Shown: positions 21,501 through 33,370 of the stretch, one piece after another
Position numbering within the stretch: position 1 is the first letter of the stretch
Layout: each line of letters opens with the position of its first letter
Assembly: GCA_028583605.1 (NCBI GenBank)
Contig: CM053328.1
Coordinates: 37,184,110-37,248,109, forward strand
Origin: Dastarcus helophoroides
Taxonomy: Eukaryota > Arthropoda > Insecta > Coleoptera > Bothrideridae
DNA length: 64,000 bases
Reading direction: 5' to 3'
Position numbers and translations under genes: made by a program
Notes under the pieces: generated by a model
What the model saw: the letters and a program-made list of their open reading frames with translations, nothing else
Told to the model about the DNA's origin: nothing
Databases searched by the model: none

Positions 21501-24500
21501 AAAAAAGAAGAATTCGGAATAAAAAGAGGAAATTTGAAAAACAAAATGGAAATTTTGCACAAAAAGAGCAATTTTGGGAAAAGAGTCGTATTTTGAGAAT
21601 AGTTATTTATGAAGTGGGCGAATTTTGACAAAAAAACCGAAAAGTTTAGGAAAAGACGAAGTTCGAGAAAAAATTTGAGGTTCCCAAGCAAAAAAAGATT
21701 GAATTTTGACGTAAGTAAAGGCGAAATTTCTAAAAAAAATAGATTTTGAGAAAAAATCAAAATTCATTATTTCGAGAAGACCAAAGTTTCTAAAAAGAGT
21801 TTGATTTTATCTAAAAATGTTGTGTTCTTTTTTTCGAGAAAGAGCTTGAAATATCAAACAAAAGGAGAAAATTAGTAAATATTCGAAATGTTCTAGAAAG
21901 AGCCATGTTTGAAGACAAGAAGTCGAATTTTGCGAATTAAGTTAAATTAAAGAGACGAGTTTTGAAAAATATCTTAATTCCCAGAAAAAGACGAATTTGG
22001 AAGAAAAAGACGAAATTTGGAAACAAAATGGAAATTTTGCACAGAAAGAGCAATTTTGGAAAAATAGTCGTATTTTGAGAATAGTAATTTATGAACTGGA
22101 CGATTTTTCAAAAAAACTCAAAATGTTTAGGAAAAGACGAAGTTCGAGGAAAAAGTTGAGATATCCAGGAACAAAAGGATTCAATTTTAAGGTAAGTAAA
22201 GGCGAAATTTCTATAAAAGATGAATTTTGAGGAAAAATCAAAATTCAGAATTTCGAGAAGACCGAAATTTGTAAAACACAGTTCGACTTTTTCTCGAAAT
22301 TTTGTGCTCTCATTTTCGAAAAAGAGCTCGAAATATCGAACAAAAGGTCGAAATTAGTAAATATTTGAAATTTTCCAGAAAGAGTCAAATTTTAAGACGA
22401 GAAGTCGAATTTTGCGAATTAAAAAAAAGACGAGTTTTGAAAAAAAATGCTAATTCTCAAAAAAAGACGAATTTTGAAAAAAAAAACGAAAGATTTAGGG
22501 AAAAACCAAGTTCGAGGAAAAGGCGGAAGATTTCCAGAAACAAAAGAATTGAATTTTGAGGTAAATAAAGGTAAAATTTCTAAAAAAAGATGGATTTTGA
22601 GAAAAAAATCAAAATTCATTACTTCGAGAAGACCAAAATTTCTAAAAAGAGTTCGATTTTTTTCTAAAATTGTTGTGTTCTTATTTTTAAAAAAGAGCTC
22701 GCAATAAAAGGACAAAATTAGTAAATATTCGAAATTTTCCAGAAGGAGTCAAATTTGAAGACAAGAAATCGAATTTTGCGAATTAGGTTTAATTAAAAAA
22801 GGACGAGTTTTGAAAAAGATGTTACTTTCCAAAAAAAGACGAATTTGGGATAAAAAGACGAAATTTGAAAACAAAATGGAAAATTTGGAGAGAAAGAGCA
22901 ATTTTGGGAAAAGAGTAGTATTTTGAGAATAGTAATTTATTAACTGGACGATTTCTCAAAAAAACTCAAAATGTTGAGGAAAAGACGAAGTTCGAAAAAA
23001 AAAGTTGAGATTTCCAGGAACAAAGGGATTCAATTTTGAGGTAAGTAAAGGCGAAATTTCTAAAAAAGATAGATTTTGAGGAAAAATCAAAATTCATTAT
23101 TTCGAGAAGACAAACATTTCTGAAGAGTTCGATTTTTTTTTGAAATATTTTGTTCTTATTTTCGGAAAAGAGCTCGAAGTATCGAACAAAAGGTCGAAAT
23201 TAGTAAATATTTGAAATTTTCCAGAAAGAGTCAAATTTTAATACAAGAAGTCGAATTTTGAGAATTACGTTGAATTAAAAAAAAAGACGAGTTTTGACAA
23301 AATCTTAATTCCCAGAAAAAGTCGATTTTTTAAGCTCAATTCCCTCGCAAAGGGTAACTCCATTATGCCTTCAAAGCACCAGGAGTTGGATGCGGAAACG
23401 AGGATAGATGGCGATGAATTTGAAAGAAAAAGACGAAATTTGAAAACAAAATTAAAATTTTACACACAAAGATAAATTTTAGGAAAAGAGTCGTATTTGG
23501 AGAATAGTTATTTATGAAAAAAAAACCAAATTTAAAAAAAAACCCAAAACTTTGAGATAAAGGCGAATTTCAAAGAAAAAGTTGAAATTTCCTGAAACAT
23601 CAAAGATTGAATTTTCAGGTAAAGTCAAAATTTCAACAACAAAAACGAATTTAAAAAAAAACATAAAACACTGGCATTTCAAAAAACAAAAACAAATTTT
23701 CAAAAAAATTCAAAATTACCTAAAATCGAAATATCGAAAAATCGAAATTTCGAGAAGATCGAAATTTCGATCTCGAAATTTCGAGAAGAAGATCGACATT
23801 TCGAGAAGAAGATCGACATTTCGAGAAGAAGACCGAAATTTCGAGAAATGGTTCGAGCTTATTCTCAAAATTTTAAATTCTTATCTTCGAGTAAGAGATG
23901 AAATTTCGAGATGATCGAAATTTCGAAAAGAAGATGGACATTTCGAGAAGAAGATCAAAATTTCGAGAAAGGATTCGAGCTTATTCTCGAAATTTTAAAT
24001 TCCTATTTTCGAGTAAGAGATTAAATTTCGAGAAGATCGAAATTTCGAGAAGAAGATCGACATTTCGAGAAGAAAACCGAAATTTCGAGAAAGGGTTCCA
24101 GATTATTCTCGAAATTTTAAATTCTCATTTCTGAGTAAGAGATGAAATTTCGAGAAAAAAAGTTGTAATTAGTAAATATTCGAATTTTTCCAGTCATAAT
24201 TTTGAAGAAAAAAAGACAAAGATCAATTTTAGGAAAAAAGTCGTATTTGGAGAATAGTAATTTATGAAAAAAAAAAACAAATTTTGGAAAAAAAACCCGA
24301 AACTTTGAGATAAAGGCGAATTTCGAAGAAAAAGTTGAAATTTCCTGAAACATCTTAGATAGAATTTTCAGGTTAAGTCAAAATTTTAACAACAAAAACG
24401 AATTAAAAAAAAACATAAGATACTGACATTTCAAAAAACAAAAACAAATTTTAAAAAAATTTAAAATTACCGAAAATCGAAATATCGAAAAGATCGAAAT

Positions 24501-25070
24501 TTCGAGAACATCGAAATTTCGAGAAGATCGAAATTTCGAGAAGAACATTGACATTTCGAGAAGAAGATCGACATTTCGAGAAAAAGTTCAAACTTATTCT
24601 CGAAATTTTAAATTCTTGTTTTCGAGTAAGAGCTGAAATTTCGAGAAGATCAAAATCTTGAGAAGAAGATCGACATTTCGAGAAAAAGATCAAAATTTCG
24701 AGAAAGGATTCGAGCTTATTCTCGAAAATTTAAATTCTTATTTTCGAGTAAGAGCTGAAATTTCGAGAAGATCGAAATTTCGAGAAGAAGATCGACATTT
24801 CGAGAAGAAGATCAAAACTTCGATAAATGATTCGAGCTTATTCTCGACATTTTAAATTCTTATTTTCGAGTAAGAGCTGAAATTTCGAGAAGATCGAAAT
24901 TTCGAGAGGATCGAAATTTCGAGAAGAAGACCGAAATATCGAGAAATGGTTCGATGGTTCTTATTTTCGAGTAAGAGCTGAAATTTCGAGAAAAAAGTCG
25001 AAATTAGTAAATATTCGAATTTTTCCACAAAAAGTCAAAATTTTGAAGAAAAAAAGACAAATTTTAAGTA
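18560..25070 (+). repeat. Purine-rich degenerate repeat tract 3
   Basis: About 6.5 kb of + strand A/G-rich sequence. Longer units recur irregularly, marked by ATGAACTGGACGAATTTTG near 19420, 19865, 20468, 21170, 21620 and 22095 (spacings about 450-700 bp) and by GTTGAGATTTCCAGGAAC. A short non-repetitive island at 23335-23415 with GGAAACGAGGATAGATGGCG resembles one at 30570-30605. Apparent open frames are lysine-, arginine- and serine-rich low-complexity sequence on one strand and phenylalanine-rich on the other, and I do not call them genes. Confidence 0.65.
23745..24990 (+). repeat. Short-unit minisatellite inside tract 3
   Basis: Units such as GATCGACATTTCGAGAAGAA repeat with a period of exactly 20 bp at 23791-23850, mixed with 17-bp GATCGAAATTTCGAGAA units. 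A longer segment with GAGCTTATTCTCGAAATTTT and TTCGAGTAAGAG recurs roughly every 120 bp. This is the most regular part of the purine-rich DNA. Confidence 0.7.
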
Positions 25071-25074
25071 ACAG

Positions 25075-25200
25075 TAGAGATTTCTCGGTTAAATATCTAT
25101 TTTTTCTTAACTGCTTGAGTCAGAGAGAGACAAGTCCCCAATTTGACATACCGAGGCGTCAGATGGCGTCCAATAATGAAGGTAGAGTCGAAATTGTGAG
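25075..25200 (+). repeat. Conserved island of the A-rich family
   Basis: TTTCTCGGTTAAATATCTATT, CTGCTTGAGTCAGAGAGAGA and GATGGCGTCCAATAATGA match islands at 61405-61520, 61985-62115 and 62590-62700, and more weakly 8535-8640. Shared unique sequence points to common descent of these tracts. Confidence 0.6.
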
Positions 25201-25813
25201 AATTTCCTAAAACTTGGATTTAAAAAAAAACAGTTGATCAAGTAAAAATTTTCTCAGAACTTCTGTCTTTCTACAAAATTTGAAATTTTTAAAAATTGTT
25301 ATTCATAATTTCCAGATAAGTATTTCTCCCAGAAATTTTGACATTTTTATCAAAAATTCAACCAAATTTACAAAGAGCAGGCTTTCGACATTTTTCTTCA
25401 AATTTCGTCTTTTTTCCTCAACTTTTATTCAAAATTCGCCCATTTTGTCGAAATTTTGATAACAAAAAGAAAAATTGACATTTCAGGAAAAGATCGATAT
25501 CTTGAGAAAAAAATCAAGAATTTTGAGAAAAAAGTCAAAATTTTGAGAAAAAACGTCGAAATTTATTAAAAATTTGAAGTTTGCCAGAAAGGGCTCAATT
25601 TGGGACTTTCGAAACTTGCGATTTTTACCTCGAAAATCACCTTTTTCTCGAAATTTCGATAGGTTTTCAAGTTTTCCAAAAGGTGAGGTTTTATTTTAAA
25701 ATTAATTTCGTGAAAATTTCGAATTTATCCCAAAGCTAGATTTTTTTATTATAATTCGTCTTTTTCTAAATTAGGGTTTTAAACTTGAAATTCTACTTTT
25801 TCTCTCTTTTTTT
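25201..25813. repeat. Mixed A-rich/T-rich repeat with a strand switch
   Basis: Purine-rich words up to about 25600 give way abruptly to pyrimidine-rich words (TTTTTCTCGAAATTTCGATAG). This is a junction between oppositely oriented copies. Confidence 0.5.
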
Positions 25814-26043
25814 TTGGTGGAGCGGACTGGTCCTTGGTTATCTTCAAAAATTGAAGTACAAAACTTGTCCCCTGAAATCAAGAAAGATTAAAAAACTCAA
25901 CAAAGTTTACTCGCCTTACTAACGTTATTATCTCTCTGAAGATGATAGCTTGGCTGTCGAAACGCGTTAGAACAACCTTTGTTGTGTTTTTTAGTCTTTC
26001 TTGGTTTCAGGGGACAAGTTTTGTATCTCAATTTTTAAAGGAA
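25814..26043. mobile_element. Palindromic foldback element (family A)
   Basis: Left end GGTGGAGCGGACTGGTCC, right arm AAGATGATAGCTTGGCTGTC then GAAACGCGTTAGAAC, ending near TCTCAATTTTTAAAGG; the outer right terminus is truncated. Roughly 110-bp arms. Confidence 0.75.
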
Positions 26044-26744
26044 ACTGTGTTAAAAATTTTCAATATTTTAAGGCAATTACGGCCTTTTTTCGAAAATTTA
26101 GAGTGTCCAAAATTTTAACCTTTTTCTCAAAATTCAATTTATTCTGGTAGTTCTGGAAATTTCGACTTAAAATTGAACTTTTTATCCAAAATTAAACTTT
26201 TTATCAAAATTCGTTTATTTTTCTAAAATTGAATGAAATCTTAGTAAAAGTATAAAATTTTTTACGATTTTTAGAGAAAAATATCTCTTGTAAGTTTTGA
26301 GTTTATATCGAAATTTTGAGTTTATGTCGAAATTTAACTTAAAATAAAAATTATGGGAGAAATATTTTTGTAAACTTCTTTTTTCTCCAAATTATGTATT
26401 AATTTGATTTGAATTTTCTTGTATTTTAATTAAAAAATAAAAAAAAAAGTCTACTTTCACATATACATACTTTTTTCTACAATAAATCCAAATATTTATG
26501 GAACTGATAACTGTGTTGATAATGTCTCAGATAAAAAGTATTCATTTACAATTCGCAATAAGTCGATGACTAGCACAGTTTATGACATCCCCTCAGATCG
26601 CGCCAAAATGTTCTATTCCAACCTTAATTACTGCATTGCGTTAACTAGTACTAACTCCGAAAATTCTCGATATTTTAAATCAATATTTCTCGAATGTATA
26701 GAAAAATAAAATTGAAAGTGTAAACTCGTAATTTTGATAACCAA
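26044..26744. other. T-rich repeat then unassigned sequence
   Basis: 26044-26440 is pyrimidine-rich degenerate repeat; 26440-26744 shows nothing recognisable. Confidence 0.35.
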
Positions 26745-26828
26745 GTTAATACCATTCCTGCTGATTGGCATTTTCTTCACCAGTTGCAACTGGCGAAGAA
26801 AATGCCAATCAGCAAGAATGGAATTAAC
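26745..26828. repeat. 84-bp near-perfect palindrome (hairpin)
   Basis: Two 42-bp arms meet at 26786/26787. The inner arm is GATTGGCATTTTCTTC...CAGTTG against CAACTGG...GAAGAAAATGCCAATC, with only about four mismatches in the full arms. A transcript from either strand would fold into a long hairpin. It is not part of the foldback family A. Confidence 0.75.
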
Positions 26829-28083
26829 GAAACTTCGCAAAGACGATACAGAGAATATCTAATCCAAGTTAATATTTCAAAAAATACCCCTTTACTTCAC
26901 AAAAAACTTGGAGATATTTTCAGTTTTAGGAATAAAGCGAAATTTCAAGAAAAAAATCGAAATTTTAAGAAAAAAGTCTGAATTTTAGAAAAAATCAATT
27001 CTATCGCTGAATGAATTGTAATATTTTGGGAAAAACGGTAAAATTGAAAAGTGTAAACTGAGTAATTAAAAAAATCAACTATCTCGAGAAATGAAAAAAA
27101 AAAACAGAACATATATACATTGTACTTTGTGAACATGGAACTGATAAAATATTGCACTCTATAATCTGTTTCGCATTCCGGCCCTGTTGCGATAGGTCCG
27201 AGAACTACACAATGTTTTTGCCATGAAGCAATCATTTTTGGAATCGCAACGTGAGCATTCGTTCTTCACGGAGATCAAGCAGTCTTTGCCAAGCCGACGC
27301 CGCGTAATATGAATCATATTCATTGTTTCAGAAATACCGAGCATTTCAGCAATTATGAGCCCTTTGCAGCTACGTTCTACTCGAAAAGAAAAAAGCTACT
27401 TTCAACTGAAACGGACACAGAGAGTTTCTATTTACAAAAACATCAAACATTGTCATCAACATGTTGCTTAAGCCTTTAAGCTGCTTAGGATTGCCCTTCG
27501 GGTGAAATTGAGATGTCAGTTATTAGGAAACAAGGTAAAATTTGGTAAAATGGTGTTAAATGAAAAAGTACCTCATACTGTTAACGAGATTAGTTCTAAG
27601 TTTGTTAAAATACTATGACACGTGTTCTGAAAGCTGTCAATCAGGATTTACGCTTACACTAAATCTGTGTTTCCCAAACTTTCCGTATCCATTTCATAAT
27701 TTGAGTTGGTGTGAGTTGAGTTGAGTTGAATTAAGTTGAGTTGAGTTGAATTAAGTTGAGTTGAGTATGTTAAACACCTTCCGTTGTACAATTGCATCCT
27801 AGGAGTGAAGTATGTTTGTCTATCTCTATGATGGACGTATCAACGAATTTGAATATAACATCATTCTGCAATCTTCACGAACTCTTTAAAGCTGTGCAAG
27901 CTGATTAAGTCAGTTTTGTTATGTTTATCCAAACAATTAATTTTTAATTTTTAATGTCACCTCAGTTTACTCCCACTATAATCTTTTCGTACCCCTGAGG
28001 GTACCCTAGCAAACACTGTACTAGTGCAAGGTTCTGACTAAAAAATTCCTAATGAACATTTACTACTAAATATTTTTGCAACC
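26829..28083. other. Mostly unassigned sequence
   Basis: 26930-27000 carries purine-rich words. 27160-27420 is more complex and GC-richer, with short overlapping open frames on the minus strand (one has IAEMLGISET, reminiscent of a transposase helix-turn-helix) but no identifiable gene. 27780-28083 has nothing recognised. Confidence 0.35.
27701..27766. repeat. TTGAG minisatellite
   Basis: 5-bp TTGAG units with variants TTGAA and TTAAG form a 20-bp higher-order repeat, seen about three times. Confidence 0.85.
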
Positions 28084-28182
28084 TTCGTCTGCGAAATTAG
28101 GTGAATAATTGCCATTACAACTTAGCAGAAAAACTTCCAAAATTAAAGAGGGTTTTGCACTAAATTAACAGATCAATTTTTG
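28084..28182. repeat. Dispersed repeat fragment, copy 2
   Basis: Diverged copy of 3098-3205: CTTCGTCTGCGAAATTAG, GAATAATTGCC, CCAAAATTAAAGAGGG and AACAGATCAATTTTT occur in the same order. Confidence 0.5.
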
Positions 28183-28222
28183 TTGTAGTATTTTAATTTG
28201 TGTTTGGTTGTAATTGGGAATC

Positions 28223-28610
28223 AGCATGGGCGTAGACAAAATTTCGTGCAAAGGAGAGGCAGCAATTATGTTGAAAATTGATTAGCAAAACAAAACCAAA
28301 AATTGAAATACAGAACTTGTCCCCTGTAACCAAGAAAGATTAAAAAAACACAACAAAGGTTGCTCCAACGCGTTTCGACAGCCAAGCAGTCATTTTCAGT
28401 TTCTCTCTGAAGACGACAGCTTGGCTGTCGAAACGCGTTAGAGCAACCTTTGTTGTGTTTTTTAATCTATCTTGGTTTCAGGGGACAAGTTCTGTATTTC
28501 AATTTTTGATGATAACCAAGGACCAGTCCGTTCCACCAAAACAAAACTAGAAAATTTTCCGGCTGAGTATATTGTATATTTTCGGTAAATTGCACAAACA
28601 TGGGGAGCAA
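28223..28610 (+). repeat. Terminal block (head) of the A-rich element family, copy 3, interrupted
   Basis: GGGCGTAGACAAAATTTCG and GGCAGCAATTATGTTGAAA (28223-28296) continue after the inserted foldback element as AGAAAATTTTCCGGCTGAG from 28548. A purine-rich tract follows, as at copy 1. Confidence 0.55.
28297..28537. mobile_element. Palindromic foldback element (family A) inserted in a family head
   Basis: Flanked by a candidate 10-bp direct repeat AAAACAAAAC (28287-28296 and 28538-28547). The left arm starts at AAAAATTGAAATACAG (outer left end missing); the right arm ends GGACCAGTCCGTTCCACC. Stem II of the ribozyme-like core is fully paired in this copy (GACAGC with GCTGTC). Confidence 0.75.
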
Positions 28611-28619
28611 ATTTTCAAA

Positions 28620-31195
28620 TTAACGTCCAAATTCCGAAAAGAGCGGAACTTTCAGAAAAAGTCAGATAATTAAAGCTGAAATAAGCCGAAGCTTGAGAAA
28701 TATTTTTAATTTATAAAAAAAAAGTCGAAATTTTCCAAAGACGAATTTTGGGAAAATGATAGAAATATTCAAAGATATTTCTCTCAGAATTTTATTTCAT
28801 TTAAATTGTTACGTAATCAAAATTAACAAGCCTTTTTTCGAAATATTATAAAAATATTATTTTTAGAATTCTAACATTTTATTAAATTATCGCTCGTTTT
28901 TTTTTATAAAAAAAACAAATAAATTTTAAGAAAAATCCGAAATTAGGAGAAGGCAGAAATTTTTAGAAACAAAACGTCGAATTTTGTCCCAATGTTTGGC
29001 AAAGACGAATTTGGAAAAAAAAGACGAAATTTGGAAACAAAATGGAAATTTTGCACAGAAAGAGCAATTTTGGAAAAATAGTCGTATTTTGGGAATAGTA
29101 ATTTATGAACTGGACGATTTTTCAAAAAAACTCAAAAAAGCGGAACTTTCAGAAAAAGTCAGAAAATTAAAGCTGAAATAAGCCGAAGCTTGAGAAATAT
29201 TTTTAATTTCTAAAAAAAAAGTCGAAATTTTCCAAAGACGAATTTTGGGAAAATGATAGAAATATTCAAAGATATTTCTCTCAGAATTTTATTTTATTTA
29301 AATTGTTACGTAATCGAAATTAACAAGCCTTTTTTCGAAATATTATAAAAATATTATTTTCAGAATTCTAACATTTTATTAAAATATGGCTCGTTTTTTT
29401 TATAAAAAAACAAATGAATTTTGAGAAAAATTCTAAATTAGGAGAAGGCAGAAATTTTTCGAAACAAAACGTCGAATTTTGTCCCAATGTTTGGTAAAGA
29501 CCAATTTGGACAAAAAAGACGAAATTTGGAAACAAAATGGAAATTTTGCACAGAAAGAGCAATTTTGGAAAAATAGTCGTATTTTGGGAATAGTAATTTA
29601 TGAACTGGACGATTTTTCAAAAAAACTCAAAAAAGCGGAACTTTCAGAAAAAGTTAGAAAATTATAGCTGAAATAAGCCGAAGCTTGAGGAATATTTTTA
29701 ATTTCTAAAAAAAGGCGAAATTTTCCAAAGACGAATTTTGAGAAAATGATAGAAATATTCAAAGATATTTCTCTCAGAATTTTATTTCATTTAAATTGTT
29801 ACGTAATCAAAATTAACAAGCCTTTTTTCTAAATATTATAAAAATATTATTTTCAGAATACTAACATTTTATTAAAATATCGCTCGTTTTTTTTATAAAA
29901 AACCAAATGAATTTTAAGAAAAATCCGAAATTAGGAGAAGGCAGAAATTTTTAGAAACAAACCGTCGAATTTTGCGGTTAATGTTGTTCTGAGAATAAGA
30001 TGAATTTGGAGAAACAAGTAGAAATCCAGACAGTCAAATTAAAAACAATTCAGGAAAGACTGAACATTAAGAAACATGAATTTCAAAAAATATTGTCAAA
30101 ATTTCGAGAAAATAATCAAACTTTTTATATAATATCCGACTTTTTAAGAGAAGAAAAGAAAGGAAAATGAAAACTCACAAAACAAAGTCGTAATTTCGAA
30201 AAATTCGAAGTTAGAGAAAAGGTCAAAATTTTCATAAAACCAAATTTCGTTTTCGAAAAAACTTGTCGAAAAAACTTGTCAAAAAATCTTAAACAGTCAA
30301 TATTTTCAAAGGTCGTTTCTGAAAAACAGTCGCACTTTTCGGAAAAAGCCGAGTTTAAAAAAAATCGCAGTTTGCCAAATTTTTTCGGATTTTTTTTCTT
30401 AATTTAAATGTTGACATTATATTTAAATTTTGATAAATAATTTTAATTTTTTCTTCAAACACGGAAGCATTTTTCTTAAAATTTTTGCTTTTTTATTAAC
30501 ATTCTCATCAAATTTAGGGAACATTTATGAGAAAGTAGATTTTTTTTAAGTTCAATCCACTCGCTGCGAGTAAGATGTGGAAACAAGGACAGATAGCGAT
30601 GAACCACCTTCTTAAACAAGGATAGGTTGTAATTTTTGGTGAAAATTTTGTTCCGTAACGAATTCAATTTCAAGGAAAAGCTAATTTCGAGGAAAAAGTC
30701 TACAATTCCAGGAACATAAAATATTGCGAGATAAAAGTCGAAATTTCGAAAATAAAGAGAATTTTGAGATACAAGTTGAAATTTCCGAGAAACTTGCTTT
30801 AAAAAAGTCAAAATATTCAGAAAAAGACATATATTAAGAAAAATAGCAGAATTTCGAAGAAAAGACGAATATTTAAAAGCGTGGAATTTTGGAAGAAAAA
30901 ACCATTTTTGAAAGAACATTCCAACAACAAAAATGTTGATAATAAAGGCGAAATTTTAAATTGTTGATGAAGAGGAACATTTGAGAAAAAAGATTCATTT
31001 TTAGAAAGAGTTCAAGATTTTGGTAAAAAAAAACGAATTTCAAGCTAGAAGTTGAAACTTCCAAAAATATGAAATATCGAATTTTGAAATAAAAATGAAG
31101 ATTTCGAGAAAAAAACACATTCTAAGGAACAAGTCAAAATTTTTGGAAACTTAGATTCTCGAACCATGAAATTTTCAGAAAAATCCCAATGTATG
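28620..31195 (+). repeat. Purine-rich degenerate repeat tract 4 with 495-bp tandem units
   Basis: The unit marked by AGCGGAACTTTCAGAAAAAG begins at 28642, 29139 and 29634 (spacing 497 and 495 bp). The third copy is partial and fades at about 30000. The copies share long near-identical stretches including CTCTCAGAATTTTATTTCATT. The rest, to 31195, is the usual degenerate A-rich sequence. Confidence 0.75.
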
Positions 31196-33370
31196 GTAAA
31201 ATAAAGGCAGTGCCGTAGCGTCAGGAGGGCAAATGGGGTCATGACCCCGGGCATAAAGGGTGCCAATTTTTTTTTATATTTAACTCATTAACTTCAATTT
31301 AAATCTCCAGATTTTCATTTAGTTTAAGTTTTCTTCTCTTTAACTGTCGTCGTTATGACATACCTACTATAGATTATTTTTTTAAATTTGACCTCTCTTA
31401 TCAAGTTCGAAGAAAATTTAGAATTTTTTTCAAGAATGTGTAACAGTTCCACCTTTTTATCAAAATTTTGACGTTAGATTCAAAATTTGCAATAAAGTTA
31501 AGATTTCTATAAAAAGGCAAAACGAAAAAAACTTTGAAATTAGAATTTTAAACTCGAGAGACATACAAAAACAAAATATGTATCAATTTAAGTATTTTTT
31601 TCTAAATTTACGCTTTCTCGCAATATTCTAAATTTAACTCGCCGTTTATACCCTTTGTTTCTAAAATGTGTTTTTTCACACTTGAACTTTGGATATTTTT
31701 TTTCAGTAAAGGGGTCTTTTCTCTCAAAATTTTCAGAAAAATCTCAATGTTTGGCAGTGCCATATCATGAGGAGGGCAAATGGGACCATGAGCCTGGGCG
31801 GCACATGTAGGGGTGGCAATTTTTTTTTTATATTTAACTTATTAACTTCAAGTTAAATCTCCAGATTTTCATTTAGTTTAAGTTTTCTTCTCTTTGACTG
31901 TCGTTATGACATCCCTACTATAGATTATTTTTTTAAATTTGACCTCTCTTTTCGAATTCGAAGAAAATTTAGAATTTTTTTCAAGAATGTGTAACAGTTC
32001 CACCTTTTTATCAAAATGTTGACGTTAGATTCGAAATTTGTAAAAAAGTTAGGATTTCTATAAAAAGGCGAAACGAGAAAAACTTTAAAATTAGAATTTT
32101 AAACTCGAAAGATATCCAAAAAAAAATATGTGTCAATTTAAGTTTTTTTTCTAAATTTACACTTTCTGGCAATATTCTGAATTTAACTCGAAGTTCGTAC
32201 CCTTTGTTACTAAAATGTGTTTTTTCACTCTTGAACTTTGGATATTTTTTTTAGTAAATGAGTCTTTTCTCTAAAAAATTTTCAGAAAAATCCCAATGTT
32301 TGGCAGTGCCATAGCATGAGGAGGGCAAATGGGACCATGAACCTGGGCGGCACGTGTAGGGGTTGCAATTTTTTTTTTTTTATGTTTAACTTATTAACTT
32401 CAACTTAAATCTCCAGACTTTCATTAAGTTTAAGTTTTCTTCTCTCTAACTGTCGTTGTTATGACATACTTGCTGCAGATTATTTTTTTTAATTTGACCT
32501 CTCTTTTCGAATTCGAAGAAAATTTAGAATTTTTTTCAGGAATATGTAACAGTTCCACCTTTTTATCAAAATTTTGACGTTAGATTCGAAATTTGTCAAA
32601 AAATTAAAATTTCTATAAAGAGGTAAAAGAGAAAACTTTGAAATTAGAATTTTAAACTCGAAAGACATACAAAAAAAATATGTATCAATTAAAGTATTTT
32701 TTTCTAAATTGACACTTTCTCGCAATATTCTGAATTTAACTCGAAGTTCGTACCCATTGTTTCTAAAATGTGTTTTTTCACTCTTGAACTTTGGATATTT
32801 TTTTTTTAGTAAATGAGTCTTTTCTCCAAAAATTTTTTAGAAAAATCCCAATGTTTGGCAGTGCCATAGCATGAGGAGGGCAAATGGGACCATAAACCTG
32901 GGCGGCACGTATAGGGGTGGCAATTTTTTTTTATATTTAACTTATTAACTTCAACTTAAATCTCCAGACTTTCATTAAGTTTAAGTTTTCTTCTCTCTAA
33001 CTGTCGTTGTTATGACCTACTTGCTGTAGATTATTTTTTTTAATTTGACCTCTCTTTTCGAATTCGAAGAAAATTTAGAATTTTTTTCAATAATATGTAA
33101 CAGTTCCACCTTTTTATCAAAATTTTGACGTTAGATTCGAAATTTGTCAAAAAGGTAAAATTTCTATAAAAAGGTAAAACGAGAAAACCTTTGAAATTAG
33201 AATTTTAAACTCGAAAGACATACAAAAAAAATATGTATCAATTAAAGTATTTTTTTCTAAATTTACACTTTCTCGCAATATTCTAAATTTAACTCGCAGT
33301 TTGTACCCTTTTTTTTGTACTCTCTAACTTTGGATAGTTTTTTAGTAAATAGGTCTTTTCCCTCAAAATT
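31196..33370. repeat. Tandem repeat, four units of about 550 bp
   Basis: GGCAGTGCC starts at 31206, 31753, 32302 and 32857 (spacing 547, 549 and 555 bp). Each unit continues with GAGGGCAAATGGG, a CCTGGGCGGCACG-type block, ATCTCCAGA and ACTGTCGTTGTTATGACATAC, and ends in TCAGAAAAATCCCAATGTTTG. The GC-richer block resembles ends of DNA transposons. No coding frame. Confidence 0.85.

Noticed and set aside
19530..24855. Many 60-130 codon open frames in the A-rich tracts (for example 19864-20250 minus, 23582-23914 plus)
   Set aside because: They are low-complexity translations of repeat words (K/R/S-rich or F/S/L-rich), overlap on both strands and have no family resemblance.
18560..25070. piRNA cluster interpretation of the transposon-dense A-rich tracts
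   Set aside because: Plausible, but it cannot be seen in DNA sequence; it needs small RNA data, so it is not claimed.
27159..27344. Minus-strand frame with IAEMLGISET, possible transposase helix-turn-helix
   Set aside because: Only a short motif-like resemblance; no catalytic domain, termini or target duplication could be found nearby.
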